From Megaleporinus macrocephalus (lineage: Eukaryota > Chordata > Actinopteri > Characiformes > Anostomidae), in contig CM038720.1 of assembly GCA_021613375.1 (NCBI GenBank), positions 15,407,962 to 15,471,961 of the forward strand: a DNA stretch of 64,000 bases. Direction: 5' to 3'. The notes beneath the pieces are model-generated. The model was given only the letters and a program-made list of their open reading frames with translations. It searched no databases and was not told where the DNA came from. The translations under genes were made by a program, and so were the position numbers. This document shows positions 1 through 16,200 of this stretch, piece by piece; position 1 is the stretch's first letter; each line of letters begins with the position of its first letter.

Positions 1-673
1 AAAATAAAGACTCCAAGGGTTTTAGTTAAGAGAGTGCTTGTATATAACTGTCAGGTCTCAGTGATTGTCAAATTAGCCCAGATGTAATTGACCAGCCAAG
101 ACCTGGTGTCCAAGATTTCCTTTTGTAGTCTAGTACTAAAGGGCTTAGTTTAGAGCCATAGCGCTAACTTTGATAACAAACATTAGAAGTCAACAGTCAT
201 AGTTTTGTCTAAAGCCCTGCTCCCCAGTGCTAAGCTACATGATCACGATAACCCGTTTTTAAACTTCACAATATGTCATACTATGTTCTAAGCCACTACA
301 AGTCTGTGTGACATTAATGACCATCTGGATGTGGTTTAAGTGAGTTAAGAGAAGGTTTAGTGCTGCATTTACAGAAAAGATCCAAACCATTAATACAATG
401 GACAGAGTTTCTTGCCAATCCTGGTAATATGGTTGGATTAATTAAAAATTGCGTTTCTTTTTTATTCTACATATATTTGTTATTTCTATGATGATAACAT
501 GATAAAATGAAGTTTAGTCATAAAATAAACTAGCAAATGAGCAATAGATTGCTGCTGGCTTATAAAATAGCTTATAAAATAGCTGTTTTATCTGTTTATC
601 TCTTTTGCCAACACCAATTTGACCATGTAATTGCTAGAAAATTAAAGAAATTGGGTCTGGTGGGGGTGATCAC
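1..673. other. ckmt2 intron sequence at the window edge, no exon seen
   Basis: This stretch lies downstream (in gene direction) of the last visible ckmt2 exon. I looked on the minus strand for the two or so remaining C-terminal creatine kinase exons and found no frame resembling them. It is AT-rich intron sequence, and the end of the gene must lie before base 1. Confidence 0.6.
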
Positions 674-3451
<2,778 letters not shown>

Positions 3452-4127
3452 CGTAATTGTGTTCTAGATCCAACTCAAACTGGGTTCTGCTAAAGACATA
3501 ATGAGACATAAAACAAATGTAGCAAATATGGCAAAGGACGTAATGGGCCTTCAGCATTTTATGAAATATTTTATGCAGACCTAATCATGTTCTACAAAAT
3601 GTTCTATGTGCCATTGAATGTATATGTGGAAGGCTATCGGTATATATAATGAAATGCACTTCAAAATAATCTGAAAGACAGTTCTGTTAGCTATGTAGAC
3701 TATCAAGAGTTTAAGACCCAACAAAGGAGTAAACCAAAGGAACTGCAGTGTTATTTAAAGGCTAGAAGTGAACTGTTTGAATATCCCCGCTCTGGATCCA
3801 ACACGTTAAAAATCCTTCTGGTCAGCAGAGACATTCTGCTGTGAGAACTAGAAATTAAACTCTAACATGGTCATATCTGCATCAAGATGTGGAATGCAGT
3901 GCACTGTATGATTGACAGGCGATTTTTCAGTGCTTTGCTCAGATTGAAGGTGTAGCACTGGTCCTAGTTGCTGTGGATTAGCTCTTAAAATTAGGCCATA
4001 ATGTGAATAGCAAAGCTGAAAAAGGCACTTAAGATCTATAAATGTTTAAAAATGCATTACAATTTTGATTTGTTCCCATTACATTTGACATTTTATTTAC
4101 ATCATCATCTTTCAAAATGATTTTATG

Positions 4128-4291
4128 ACAGAGTTCTTCAGTTCCTGTCCTGGAGGGCTAGTTTCCAGCACAGTTTGATGATTTCACTGCTCAACCACAT
4201 TTACTAAACCTGGGCAATTAACAAATTAGTTAAACCAGTTTTTATCAGAAAAACATTCAAACTTGATTAATCTCCAATTGAAGAACACTGG
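4128..4291. mobile_element. short palindromic non-autonomous element (MITE-like)
   Basis: The left end reads CAGAGTTCTTCAGTT and the right end, reverse-complemented, reads CCAGTGTTCTTCAATT. Inside is CCTGTCCTGGAGGGCTAG, a phrase I recognise from a very common fish interspersed repeat. It lies inside ckmt2 intron 1, about 70 bp from the putative first exon. Family name not assigned. Confidence 0.5.
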
Positions 4292-4358
4292 CCTATAGTA
4301 AAGCCTTTTTTTTAATAAAAACCAAACGTAAATAAAAAAGCAAGTAAGAGTGTGGTAC

Positions 4359-4445
4359 CTGTGGAGATGTTGCTGTGGCTTCTGCCTCCAGTGTTCTCTC
4401 AGGAGAAACTCAAGTCTGTGAGACGAGCTGGAGCTCAAGCCTAGC
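4359..4445 (-). other. ckmt2: putative ckmt2 non-coding first exon (5' UTR)
   Basis: On the minus strand a non-repetitive GC-richer block ends in CTCCACAG/GTACCA, a good donor, 870 bp upstream of the acceptor preceding the ATG exon. There is no long open frame. The donor and position fit a 5' UTR exon, but the 5' edge and transcription start are guesses. Confidence 0.4.
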
Positions 4446-5963
4446 TATTGGATTAGACCCTGTCCTGCTGGCCAATCCTCTTCTAAGTGTCAGGTCATAA
4501 CCTGTCTCTGTCTGTCATTTTGCTTGCCCTTCAGTTTTTTCATCACTGACACTACATGGAGCACATGGAAGGTCTTATACTTTGGCTGGTGTCATTCTGT
4601 GTGAATCATATTCTTTGTTTATCTTTTATAGTTATGTTGTTAGCTGTAGCTAAGATCTATAATCTAAAAGTCCTTGACAGCGCCAGTCTTTAAGTAATGG
4701 CTTTCTTGAGATCGTCCCCTTAACCACAGCAGACACCAATCAGGGATTATTAGCTTGAATGTCCAAGCCGGTCAGGACACCAGGATTAACATCAATATGA
4801 AAGTGGCAATGTATTGTGATGGGTGGCAAATGCTATCCCAACTTTAAAGCAACGGATCTGAAAATAAGTTTAAACCACAGAATGGTTATGTGCTCTGTTC
4901 TGTTCTTAAATCAATTAATATTACATTAATGTTATTTATAGTAAAAATAGTAATTTTTTATTTAGGGATTTCTTTGCATTAATTTGTTTTGACTTTTGTT
5001 TTTCAGTTTCAAACAGTTCAAATTGTTAAAACTGTCTTGTCTGCCTCATTTTAGGATGGTGTTAAATAAACAGTACAATTTTGTTTTGGTTATACATTTT
5101 TTTCTCAAAAAAACAAAAACAAAACAAAACAAGAAGGGCTTTTGAAATTACATGAAGATCTCACTGCTACATTTTTGGTAAATTTGGCTAAAATATTGAC
5201 AACTTAATTTGTCACTTAAAGATTGTCAGTAAGCTTTGAAAATAAAATAACAACATAAATGCAAGTTTCTATGTACCACAATATTGGCAGAGTATGGTGA
5301 TATACTTTTCAGTTTTACTGAAATGTTTCCTTTAGGTATTTCTCAGTAACTGGGGTGCAGTTGTGGTTAAGCTGGTTTTACTGTTTTACTAAATACTCCT
5401 TTTGTCAGTTTCTTGTTCATTAACTTCAGGTTCAATAACATAAATTGTGCTATTTAAACATTTAATGCAATAACTGCATGTTTGAAAATGACCTTTTATC
5501 ACTGTTTAATCCAAATAATGAGATTCATGATTTGTTGTGTTACTCAGTTGTAATACACAAAAGATATAGTTGGTGGTGCACATGAATATTCAGGCATGAA
5601 ATTTCAAGGAGAGTGGCAAGTTAAGAAAAGCCCCTTTAGTTGGAAAAAAAATAAAGGAAAAACAATAATATCTTACAACTGTTAGCTACAAAGTAAGCTT
5701 AGATAGCAATAATTATAAATATAAATAATTACAAATAGATTATAAATCTTTCCTAAAAATCCAGTGACTTTATCACTTCTTCATATGCATCTTTACTGTG
5801 TAATTTGTAGATGAATTCTGAGCTCTTGCGTTGGTCACAGCAGAAACAGTATGTTTGGTGGTTTGTGAAAGGCCAATGTTTCCGACATAAAAGATATAGT
5901 TAGTTTTTCTTATTCAGTGTTTCCGTTCCACCTTAAATCTCTGTGTTTTCGTTCCACAATTTA

Positions 5964-5965
<2 letters not shown>

Positions 5966-6038
<73 letters not shown>
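5966..6038. repeat. (AT)n microsatellite
   Basis: An uninterrupted AT dinucleotide run of about 73 bp between the ckmt2 and rasgrf2 genes. Confidence 0.97.
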
Positions 6039-6046
<8 letters not shown>

Positions 6047-6108
6047 TGCAGTATGTTTAATATGAAATTAAATAGGATCTGTGCTTCACATAAAAAAAGC
6101 TTTAGATG

Positions 6109-6110
<2 letters not shown>

Positions 6111-6141
<31 letters not shown>
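6111..6141. repeat. (AT)n microsatellite, second array
   Basis: A 31 bp AT run only 72 bp from the longer array. The two may be one interrupted locus. Confidence 0.95.
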
Positions 6142-6147
<6 letters not shown>

Positions 6148-7163
6148 CTAAATCAGAAACATCTGTTTTTTGTCATTAAATTTTTTTTATCATTATAACT
6201 GAACAAATATTATCCGCATCACATTGCTTTCAATGTATGTTGCCTAAAAACATCTTTAAAAATACATAATAAACCTTAAGACTGTAATGATAGTATTTTA
6301 TTTCAAGTACAATGCCTGTACATTTGTTTGGATGCCTATGGAAAACCAGGCAAAAAAACCCCAAGAAACCAACAAAAAACCCCAAGCAAACAAACAAACA
6401 AAGAAAAAAAAACATAAAAGTGAAGACTTGGGGTCTATTAGGCACCTCCATAGGCCGATTGTGCATTGGCTCACAAACAACTCTGCAGCACTGTACAAAA
6501 ACAGAAGCAATAATATTGCACAAGATGTGCTGAAATGCTGTATCTCTAATTTACAAGTAAATTTTTTTAATAAACACATTTTTAGGTAAATAAATAATAA
6601 ATATGCTAATATACAACCATTGCAGAACAAAATTCAATAATTCAATCAAAATTTCAGAGTACCAAAAAAAAAAATTAGCAAGAGAGAGAATGCTTTATAG
6701 TGAAAAAGTGTTAAACATACAATCCATAAACACTTTATATTATTCTGAAGCGCTGAAACACTACAAAACCTAAAGTGTTGCCAGAGGTTTCTCGTCTGTC
6801 ATTTTTACAGATGATACAATAAATTCATTCACATTTTGCTTTGCCCTTGGCCAGCATAAGTTTGTATGCTACAGTTGTTTTCACAATTAGGAAGAGCTTT
6901 AAGGACAGTCAATGCTAAGTTAGAATTTCTGAATAAGGGAGCAGATTGCAATTAAAAGCTAATACAAAATGCTATTAAAACAACATGCATAAAAATATAA
7001 AAGTTTAAAAAATAAACATGCTAAATTAAAGGAAAGATTTTGTATAGTGGTCCAAAATATTGTCTGCTGACATGAAAACTTCCTCAGTTCTAAACTATCC
7101 TCAGTTATCTGTCATTGCTGATATTAGGTAAACAATATTTAGGTATGGAGTAATTGTAGATGT

Positions 7164-7290
7164 ACACTACTGTTCAAAAATTATTTCTTTATTAACAATT
7201 TTTGGTATTTTGGATACAACATCTTATAAATGTTGTGTCCAATATTTATTATTAAAAATTTTAAATACTAAAAATAACTAATGTTTTTTT
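7164..7290. repeat. transposon-end fragment with hairpin
   Basis: GTACACTACTGTTCAAAA resembles the terminal repeat of a common fish DNA transposon. It is followed by an inverted repeat (GGATACAACAT ... ATGTTGTGTCC) with a 6 bp loop. No transposase is seen. Confidence 0.35.
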
Positions 7291-10133
7291 GGCTGATGGT
7301 ACATAAATCTATTTCCGTACCAAAAGCATGCTGCGCCTCTAGCTGTTTTAGACTGCCTCTGGGAAGTGAAAACATGGATATACAGTATTTCTTTAAATTT
7401 AATAGTAGTAAGATATAGGTCTAGGCTCTCCCAGCTCCCTTCGAACATTGCGATCAATATGTATTTTGATAAAACACCTTGGGGTTTTTATTTGACCTTT
7501 CTGACTCCTTTCAACCACACACAAGTAATACTAAAACAATGTTTTCCACTGTAGGAACATTGTCCGTCTCTGCCCTGCACACACTGTATCACCAGCTGAA
7601 ATATTTTTACATTAATTAGTTTTTTTTGTTTGTACTATTGAAATTGTCTTTTATTTGGACTTCCAGCTAAACTGATGTACAGTCCTGTGTAGAAATAACT
7701 GGATCCCACTGAATGTTTACACTGTAACATATTTGGAGATACACTGGACTCCACGACTCCACTTATTTTAACAGTGCCAGAGCCAATGATAATAGAACAG
7801 AAGCTTGCTGGGAACAATATGAATCAGAATCCTTCCAAAATAAAGCATTTTCAAATTCTTTTGATACTTGCCAGCTGCACATAATGTTTTGTGAAAAACA
7901 TTGTTTATTTTTGGTTTTGATAATTATTCATTGCATTCCAAATCATGAAGAAAATGAAGAATTATATGTCCTAACTGCAGTGCAGAATGTATGGAAACCG
8001 TTTTTGTGAGCAGAGTTTGTGTTGGCGTTGTTTAAAGCTGGTAATTAAACCCTTACTACCCAGATTTTAAATTTCCCTTGAGCCAAGGAGTCGACACAAC
8101 AATTCAAGAGTCGACCCTGACTGCTAAAGTGTAGAAAGCTATCTGTCTAGCTATACAGAATTTCATGTTGTGCATTCTCTGTATCCAACAGTAAAATATA
8201 TTAAAGCTTTGCAGCCAGTTGCACCAGCTATGTTTACAAGCTGCTAGAATTTAACCGGTTGTACATACGTTCTGCCATAAATAAATTAGTTAAATAGTTG
8301 GTAGATTTGACTGATGGGCAACCAGTTCCACAGAAAATATACCTTTATCCCTTTGATCCATGCGACATATTCGATTTATGTTAATTTAGTTCATCAGAGA
8401 AAGAAAAGACCACAGACTTCTTAGCCGCAGATTTGCAACGCAGCACAAAGATGGAACCTTTAGTCCAATTTCACATAAGTGTTCTAATTGTTTGTTTAGC
8501 AAATTCAAATAGTAATTGCATTAGCCACAGCTTCACTAATTTTACAGTTTGTCAATAAAGTGCATTAACATATTATGTACAAGAGTCAGTTTCACAGAAC
8601 TTCCCCCACAAAGAACTTTATATACTTTTGATGTGTTTTAATGCTACTTATATTTAGAACATTTTAATAATATGCACCATTGTATTGTTTTTTACATTTT
8701 ATGTCCTTTAGTGCACTGAAAAGTACTTACAATTAATTTCTTATATATAAAAAAGCTATTTTTATTATTGCTAATTATTTAAGCCTGTGGTACTACACAG
8801 GATGAGCCTAACAGGACCATTTTATTTTTGTCCAGTGTGCAAAATACTCCCTGGTATTTTGGGTGGGGGTGTGGGGCCTGTCCAAAGCTGGCTTCTCCAG
8901 TGCTGGCTAACTGCCATTAACTTGCTATAGTTGCACTGAAAAAATGTTTGGGTGAATTATTCTTAATCTAGAGGTGCTCTTTTCCAGCTTGGTATTGTGT
9001 TTATACAGTAACTGAGATCTTACTCATCTCTTTTGATGAATAACAACTGACAAATGTTGAATATGAATTAATATGTATTTATATTTACAAATATGCTACA
9101 GCATACTATAAAGTTTTTCAGAGGTGTCTTGTCCAAGGCATATTTAAAGTCATTATGCTATGAAGGACCAATTAGGTAAACCAATTTGCTTCTGCACAAC
9201 CCTTCTTTAGTTAGATAAGCACACTAAAAAAGCTTGCCAATTTGTGGGTGAAGCAGGCTAAACAGTTTCCTTTCCCTTTCATGAATTTGTAAAATATAAT
9301 TTAGTGTTGGTTTTTCCATAACAGACAGCATAACGTAATAAGTTCTTAATCAGGGGGATTTAGATTTTGAGACAAGAGGTTAATTATGGGATCCTGGACT
9401 CCCCCAGGACCCCCTGTATTTCTCACCTTGTTATCAGCAACCATATGTGTTTTAACTGGTTGAAAACAGAAAATCAAAACCTTTGAACAGTAGTGTAGTT
9501 TAAGACGTATTAAAAAAAAAGGTGCTTCGCAAGAATAATGAAACTGTCTCATATTTCATTATTCTCCATCATACTGGATTCTTGCCCAGCCATTTAAAAT
9601 AGAAAAAGTGACATGCTAGCTTAATAAACAATGCTGAAATATTTGTTTTCATCAAGGCCAGCTCAAGCTATACCACTGTCGTGTTTCCACATTTCTTAAT
9701 GATGTTCAACTTCGTACCTTACGTTTTTAAATGTAAAAATCCTACATCTGCTCTTCTGTATAGAAATGGTCAATTAGATATTTTGCATTCAGATAAAGGC
9801 ACATTATGACCTGAGTACTGTAATTAAACACATCAATGATTTAACTTCAATATACATCTATATCAATAAGACTTTAAAATCTGGATCAACAGTATCTTGT
9901 TACAAAGCTGAGGGATATTGGCTTCATGACATCTCCATTACGGTGTATAAAAAATGTTGCTATGATTCTGACGTCTGGAATCACAGCCATGGTTCTTTTG
10001 ATGCTTCTACGCTGTGTGTGCTTGTTCCCACTAGTACCTTGTTTAAAGCCCACACTTGCATAAGTGTTCACTGGTGACTGGCAAATTGGGTTCAATTCTA
10101 TGCAGGAAAAAAAGCTTTACAATTGGCCAGCTG

Positions 10134-10232
10134 TCAGTTAGCAGGAGGAAGTCTTGGTTCGATCTTTAGAGACAATTCGTACAGAGTGTCCTCATCCATA
10201 ACAAAGGTTTTGTCCAACAGGAACTGTGTCAC
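10134..10232 (-). CDS. rasgrf2: rasgrf2 coding exon 27 (C terminus, stop)
   Basis: [20 protein letters not shown] to the terminal PRLPPAN, stop TGA at 10134-10136. It closes the CDC25 domain. Acceptor GACCAG/GTG at 10233. Confidence 0.93.
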   Translation of the reverse strand: MTQFLLDKTFVMDEDTLYELSLKIEPRLPPAN

Positions 10233-13200
10233 CTGGTCACAAAAGAAAAGAGGCAGATTTGTGAACTTATTACGATTTTTTAAATTATTACAGATTCCCC
10301 AAATTCCCACCTGCTTGCTAGCTTTCTCTAACACATAAAGGGGTCAAGCCCAGAGGTAGAAAGCCTGCACATGCATCCTCTGAGATGCATGAAGCACCAC
10401 CAAATCTTTTTTAACTGCTGATAAGGCAATGCCATTTGACAACTCAAGAGCAGCAAGGCTAATTATGCTTTCTAGGACAGTCACCAAAGATTCACAGTTC
10501 ACAAGTGACAACAAGGCTAATGCTTAGCTGACTACACCACTCAAGAGCACAGTTAATGGTAGATTTCTGTTCCAGAAATGCATTTAGCGATTTTATTGTG
10601 GCTAATCAAGTTGTAGTTTTATGACATAAATGACATGATCCAGCACTCATGCTGTATTTTAATGCTCACACTACACATGCACCAAAATGCCATAGCTATA
10701 CTTGACTCATTGCGCAAAATAGTCAGTCGTCTCTTACTTTCCATGTAGCACTTTATTTCATTAAAATATATTTAAACATATTTTTGTATAATTAAAAAAA
10801 ATTAATCAGCAAGTAAATTAGTTAAAGCGAAACGTGGAGCTCATTATCTCAACGGTGCAGTTTGGCCTGTTAAATGCAAATTATATTGTGATTAGGGCTT
10901 ATAAAAATGACCAGAGATGTGCTAGTGTGTTTCATGCTTTCATTTAGGCAATACAGAGTGAATTGTTGGATAAGACATGCCAACAAAAACTGGCTGTCAG
11001 CTGAAGCACCATAAAAAGTCAATATTGATGCATCCCTGGTTTATTTGTATTAAAGGGAAATGCAGATAAGAGAGAAAAAAGCAACAATAACTTTTAGCCA
11101 AGACTTGGTAGTAATAGCTGAAGAATAAGCATTACTAAATGGCTGGAATAAAAGCTGACCAACACTTCTAAGAATAACACTTAGGTCCACTTCTCTAACC
11201 TCTTCAGCTCCCAACTGCAAAATTGAAGTACCTTGGGTTGGTGTTCTATCCTGTATGGAGCTTGCTGGAACTGCCGTATCTCTCTGATGATGTGAGAAAT
11301 CTGCAAGACACAACCAAAGAGCACCCAGATAGACAAATCTTTATGAGGGTCATGAGTCTACACACAATGCAATACATGATCTCAATTAAAGTTAAAACAA
11401 ACACCATATGTCTGAAAGTTTGTAGACACCTGCTCATTTAGAATTTTTCCCCCAAAGCAAGAATGTTTGTCCCGTTTTCCTAGAGCAACCGGTTCTAAAG
11501 ATTGTAAAACGTTTTTCGCTACATCAGTGATGTCCAATTCCAGGGGCCGGTGTGGTTGCAGGTTTTATTTCACATTTTTACTTGTCTGAAGACTCAAGCC
11601 AGTGGATTATACAATTGGCCTAAAGCAGTAATGTAGGTCTAGTTGCATCAGCTGTATTTATTTGGGATTTACCAACATAGATTTACATGCTTCAGTTTTC
11701 CGAAAACACAATATTTTTCTTATACCATACATCTGTATTCATCCTCTGTCTGGAGTCCTCTGTTAAGAGTTTCTGTGTCTTTAAGCTACCCTCCTGATGA
11801 ACCCAGTGTGCTTGTGAACTCTGTTCCTGTTGGTCAAATGGTTGGTCACTCTGCTCACCCTGTTCTTGTTTCTCCTGCTACAAGTTCGGCCCCAACAGCA
11901 CAGTGGCTATTCCCACAATGGCGTCAGTTCTGCCATATCAACTTAAGTCAAAGTCCTGAAGGTCAAGTACAACAAGCTGGTAGATCTCAAACTCAACTGG
12001 AGCAGGACGTTTCATAATGGTAAGTTTTTTAATTTTTTGCTTATTTTTGTAAAGGGTGTGCCAAGCCTGTTAGTAGGTGGGCAATAAGGAGAAAAGGGCC
12101 AGAATTCCAACAAGGTGTTACAGGCAGCTGACATTTGGCATTGAGTGGATCTGTTATTAGTCTAATGTTAATGTTAGTCTGATCCAGAAAAAAAAGTTCT
12201 ATATACTTTTTTCAGTGGAGACTATAAAAACTGCGTGCAAAATTGACTGGCTGTGTCAGCGATGGGTGCACCTTACAGTAGTTGCATTGATTAATTACAT
12301 AGGGTGTCTGGATACTTCTGGCCATGCAGTGCATAATGACTAATATTCTAGATTAAGCATTTTGAAAAAAGTAAGATATAGGCCTACCATCCTCATTTTG
12401 GAGAAATTGACAAGCCCTTCCTCTGTAAAGTTTGGTGTACCCTCCTCAATAAATGCCAAGTCTGTTAGGTACATTCCCAGATAGGGTACACATGGTGGAT
12501 TGCAACTGTGAGCAAAACATATCATAAACATAAAATTACATCAAAAAATATCATAAAAGCTGTATATACACAACTGAACCCTATCTGATGTTATATATGT
12601 ATATCTATATATATATATCACTTACTTTTTCAGGGTTTCCCTTAAGTTTTTAAATCTCCCCTCAGAAGATACTATCTTCTGCAGCCTGTCCATAAGCACT
12701 TTAGTCTACCATGGAAAACAATTATTTGTCTAATCAGCAAATCATTTATCCAAGATCAAAATCTATAAACCATTATATGCAGAGTGCACTTTGACAGATT
12801 TTCACTAATAGTATACAGTGAGAAACTGATTAAGAAACAACTGAAGCTTTACCTACCTGCTTGCAGACCTTAGCCCAGGTCTTTTTTAGCCTGTAGATGG
12901 CACTGCGATTGAGAGCAGATGTAATCTCCAGCACCCCATTGTAGTTGTTGAGACAGCGACAGATATCAGCCACAGCCAGCCATTTTTCAATCGAGCTGGC
13001 TCTGGAGCTCACATCTGTGTGGGTCATGATCTGAGAAGCTACCAGATTACTCATCTAGAGACAGAGAGAACGATGATCACTTATTAAATTACAGAAAATG
13101 GCTTCAAATTTATGCAGTTGCTTATACTTGCTTACATCATTGAAGTGCTGGCTAGTCTTCATGATGTATGGAGTCTTCTCATTTTTGTCCACTTTCATCC

Positions 13201-16200
13201 AGCCTTGACCGAGAAACTCCCTGTTGAGAGCAACAGGTTTACAATAATAATAAAAGTAAAATAAAATAAACCTTTTTATTCTCGAGTTACTACTTTTTAC
13301 CTAATCGCTTCAGTATCTTATGGCAGTCATATTATATTGAGATATTACTCATAATTATGAGTTATGAATTATACTCTTATTTTAAATGACAAGATATTGT
13401 CTTATTTCTAGGAGACATTAGCACCTCATTAAAGCTGGATCCATTTTACCAAAGTAGATCCAAAAATGTAAACGTAAAAAGTGTGATGTGACTGCCTGGT
13501 TGATAAAAGATGTCTTTAACTTCCTCTAATAATCCAGAACGAAATGGCATGGCTAGAATGTTTACATTAGTATTATGCAACTTGGGCCACATTTTCAAAC
13601 AAAAACATGAGGTGCAGCTAAATGAAAAAAAAAAACCAAAACCCCAGTGCAAAAAAAAAAAAAGCGACACTGGACTAGAGAAGAGACGTTATCAATGGCA
13701 ATTACAAATGACGATCATGGGATATGGGAGAAAACATCCACTGTAGTGTGGTTCTGAATTTGATGATTATGTAATTTGGTCAAATTTAAGATCAATTTTG
13801 TCTTTAGATCACAAAAAATGTTATGGCTTAGATTGTAAATATAAATAATGAAGGCTGTTTCAAGTGACATATTTTCCCCAGTCTTGGCCTCTAGTGCGAT
13901 CTACTGAAGGATACTTACTCATAAGGAATACTTCTGAATACAATGTGATCAAGCAAGGTGATCTGCTCAGCAAGCTCCATAGCAGAAAGTGACTCAAAAC
14001 ACTCTGTTTTTGGGTATTCAGCCTAGAAGTACACATACGAAAAAAAGATGATCTTCATATAAGGGACACTGGGGAAAATGTCTTGTGCATAGGTTGAGGA
14101 TGCTGCTCGAACCTACACACAGTTATGGGAAATAAGTTTTTTTTTTCACAGCACAAAAAAAAGAAAATATTTTAAACAAGCAACTTGCCCACTATTAGGG
14201 CAAGATTCCTGCCTGGGGTAAGAAGCCCCCATGGTCAATATTGCCTCAAAGTTGTACATAATATATAATTTATGTCAAATAAATTGTAATAATAAAGAAG
14301 TGTTATTAAACAAATCACAATAAAAATATCAGGCCCCTACTAATTCACTTCATTTCAATAAGCTATGACAAAGGACAAATAACACTGAAGAGACATTTGA
14401 TGTACATTGCTCTACCACAACTACTCCATAACCACATATTAAAAAAAGCTTCCCACACAACACTGGGTGAATACATATTATTCAATAGCCAAAAAAAAAC
14501 CACCCAGGCACTTTTCTAGAAATAAATCTCAGGAATGCCACCATCTAGATAAAATTTTTGTATTATAGCATATCTATTTAGTAAATGCGATGAGCTAAAC
14601 TTTGCTGCAATAGCTAATAAATAATGAGGTAACGTCTTAGCCAGGGGGGCTTTTCCCCACAAATACCCTACATTAAACACAAAGACACTATTTATACTAA
14701 ATTATTTTCACTAATTACTTAATTAGGAACTGAAACATAGCTTTCAGGATTACACCTCAGGATTACTAGAGTTAGCAGGGCTAGCGGATTAGCTCAATAA
14801 TCAGAAGATTATTTGGTTGAGCTAATATACAATACAACCAGACAACAAGCCTCCTTGGCTTACCAAGATGAAGTGAAGCAGTGGACAAGTTTTCTGTTCC
14901 ATAAATCAAGGACAGATCAAATAAACAGAAACTGATTATACCCTCTGCTCATTACTACATCCCTCAATTAGCTTGCAGTGTGAAGAACACATCCTCTGAT
15001 GCTTGATACTAATGCTTACAATTTGCAGAATGTCTTCGATTCTAAGCTGAGAATCATCTTGTTCGTCTTGAGAAAGGGCACTGGAGGAGAAAAGAAAAGC
15101 ATTGTATTAGACAGACTGTTGTCATTATTCCACACAGATTAAACTAAAATTACCTGCTCATTAAAGCAGATAAGGTTTTTTTCTTTTTCTGGAAAAAAAA
15201 TTATTTCACTTCTTGCAGCAATCAATCTGGACCACAGTCCTTCTCTATTTTTGTAATCAATGATCAATTCCTTCCAACCCTGTGCACTGCAAGTCTATAA
15301 TTTTCAGTGTCTTGCGTACCTCACTGCCTTGACCCTTAAAGAGAGATTCAAAATCAGCTATTGCTGTTGTTTGATTTGCTATTCTCTGTTACTGTTGCCT
15401 TTTTGATATGTAAAAAAATATTCTAACAAAGCCAAAAACAGAATGGATTGTCAACAAAATGCCCTGGCTCGACTATGCAGATAAAAGGGAAACTAGTAAT
15501 GTTAACATTACTGGTCCATTAATTTCTAGAGAATACTTAAGTTTAAGTTAGTGATAGCAGCCAGTGACCTTTCATCTCTTTCAGTCTTTCATTGTTGTGT
15601 CTTAAAGACATTATTCTACAGCATAGTCAGCAAATTGACAGAGTAAATAATTGTATTAAATTTAGCTTGTTTTAAATTTGGCTATTTGTTAGGCAATTAA
15701 GCTATTAAACAAAGCAGTAGTTCTAATCTAGTGACTTGCATGAGATAAGCTGTTTTGGTAGGCACATCTAGCAGTCACAATTAAGTTTTTTAAATCAATG
15801 ATAAATTGTGATGAACTGACATAACTATATTAGTGTCACTGCTGTGCTGAGACAGTCAACAGTCGAATAATTTAAGGTCAGTGGTGACCTTATAATGGGC
15901 CTTTTCCAGCTTGATGGACAACTGATAAATTGTACAATGACAATGAAGCTCAGGAGGCAAGCAATTAAAACCTAACTAGATCAGGCACGAATGGTATTAC
16001 TAAATTAGAGCTTTGAGCCCACTGTCTGAGGTTAGCTTGCTGTTCGCCAGCGTCTTATTCAAAATTTCCATTCCACATGAAATAATAGTTACAATCTGGC
16101 AGTGCGATTTAAAGTGGAACAAACATCTGAATTTTACAAACTAAATGATCACTGATATGGTTTAACAGTGCCTTGCTTTATTACTATGTCGGGATAAACT

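Larger units (their letters stand above)
4446..10133. other. ckmt2-rasgrf2 interval: ckmt2 promoter side and rasgrf2 3' UTR plus intergenic
   Basis: No coding exon is visible. The right part must contain the rasgrf2 3' UTR, since the stop codon is at 10134-10136. Several minus-strand AATAAA words exist (TTTATT on the plus strand at about 8821, 8761 and 7905), so the true end is unresolved. The rest is AT-rich with microsatellites and a transposon-end fragment. Confidence 0.5.

Noticed and set aside
6230..6630. Overlapping open frames of 97-110 residues on both strands
   Set aside because: They run through low-complexity A- and CAAA-rich DNA and translate to Lys/Phe-rich strings; not a gene.
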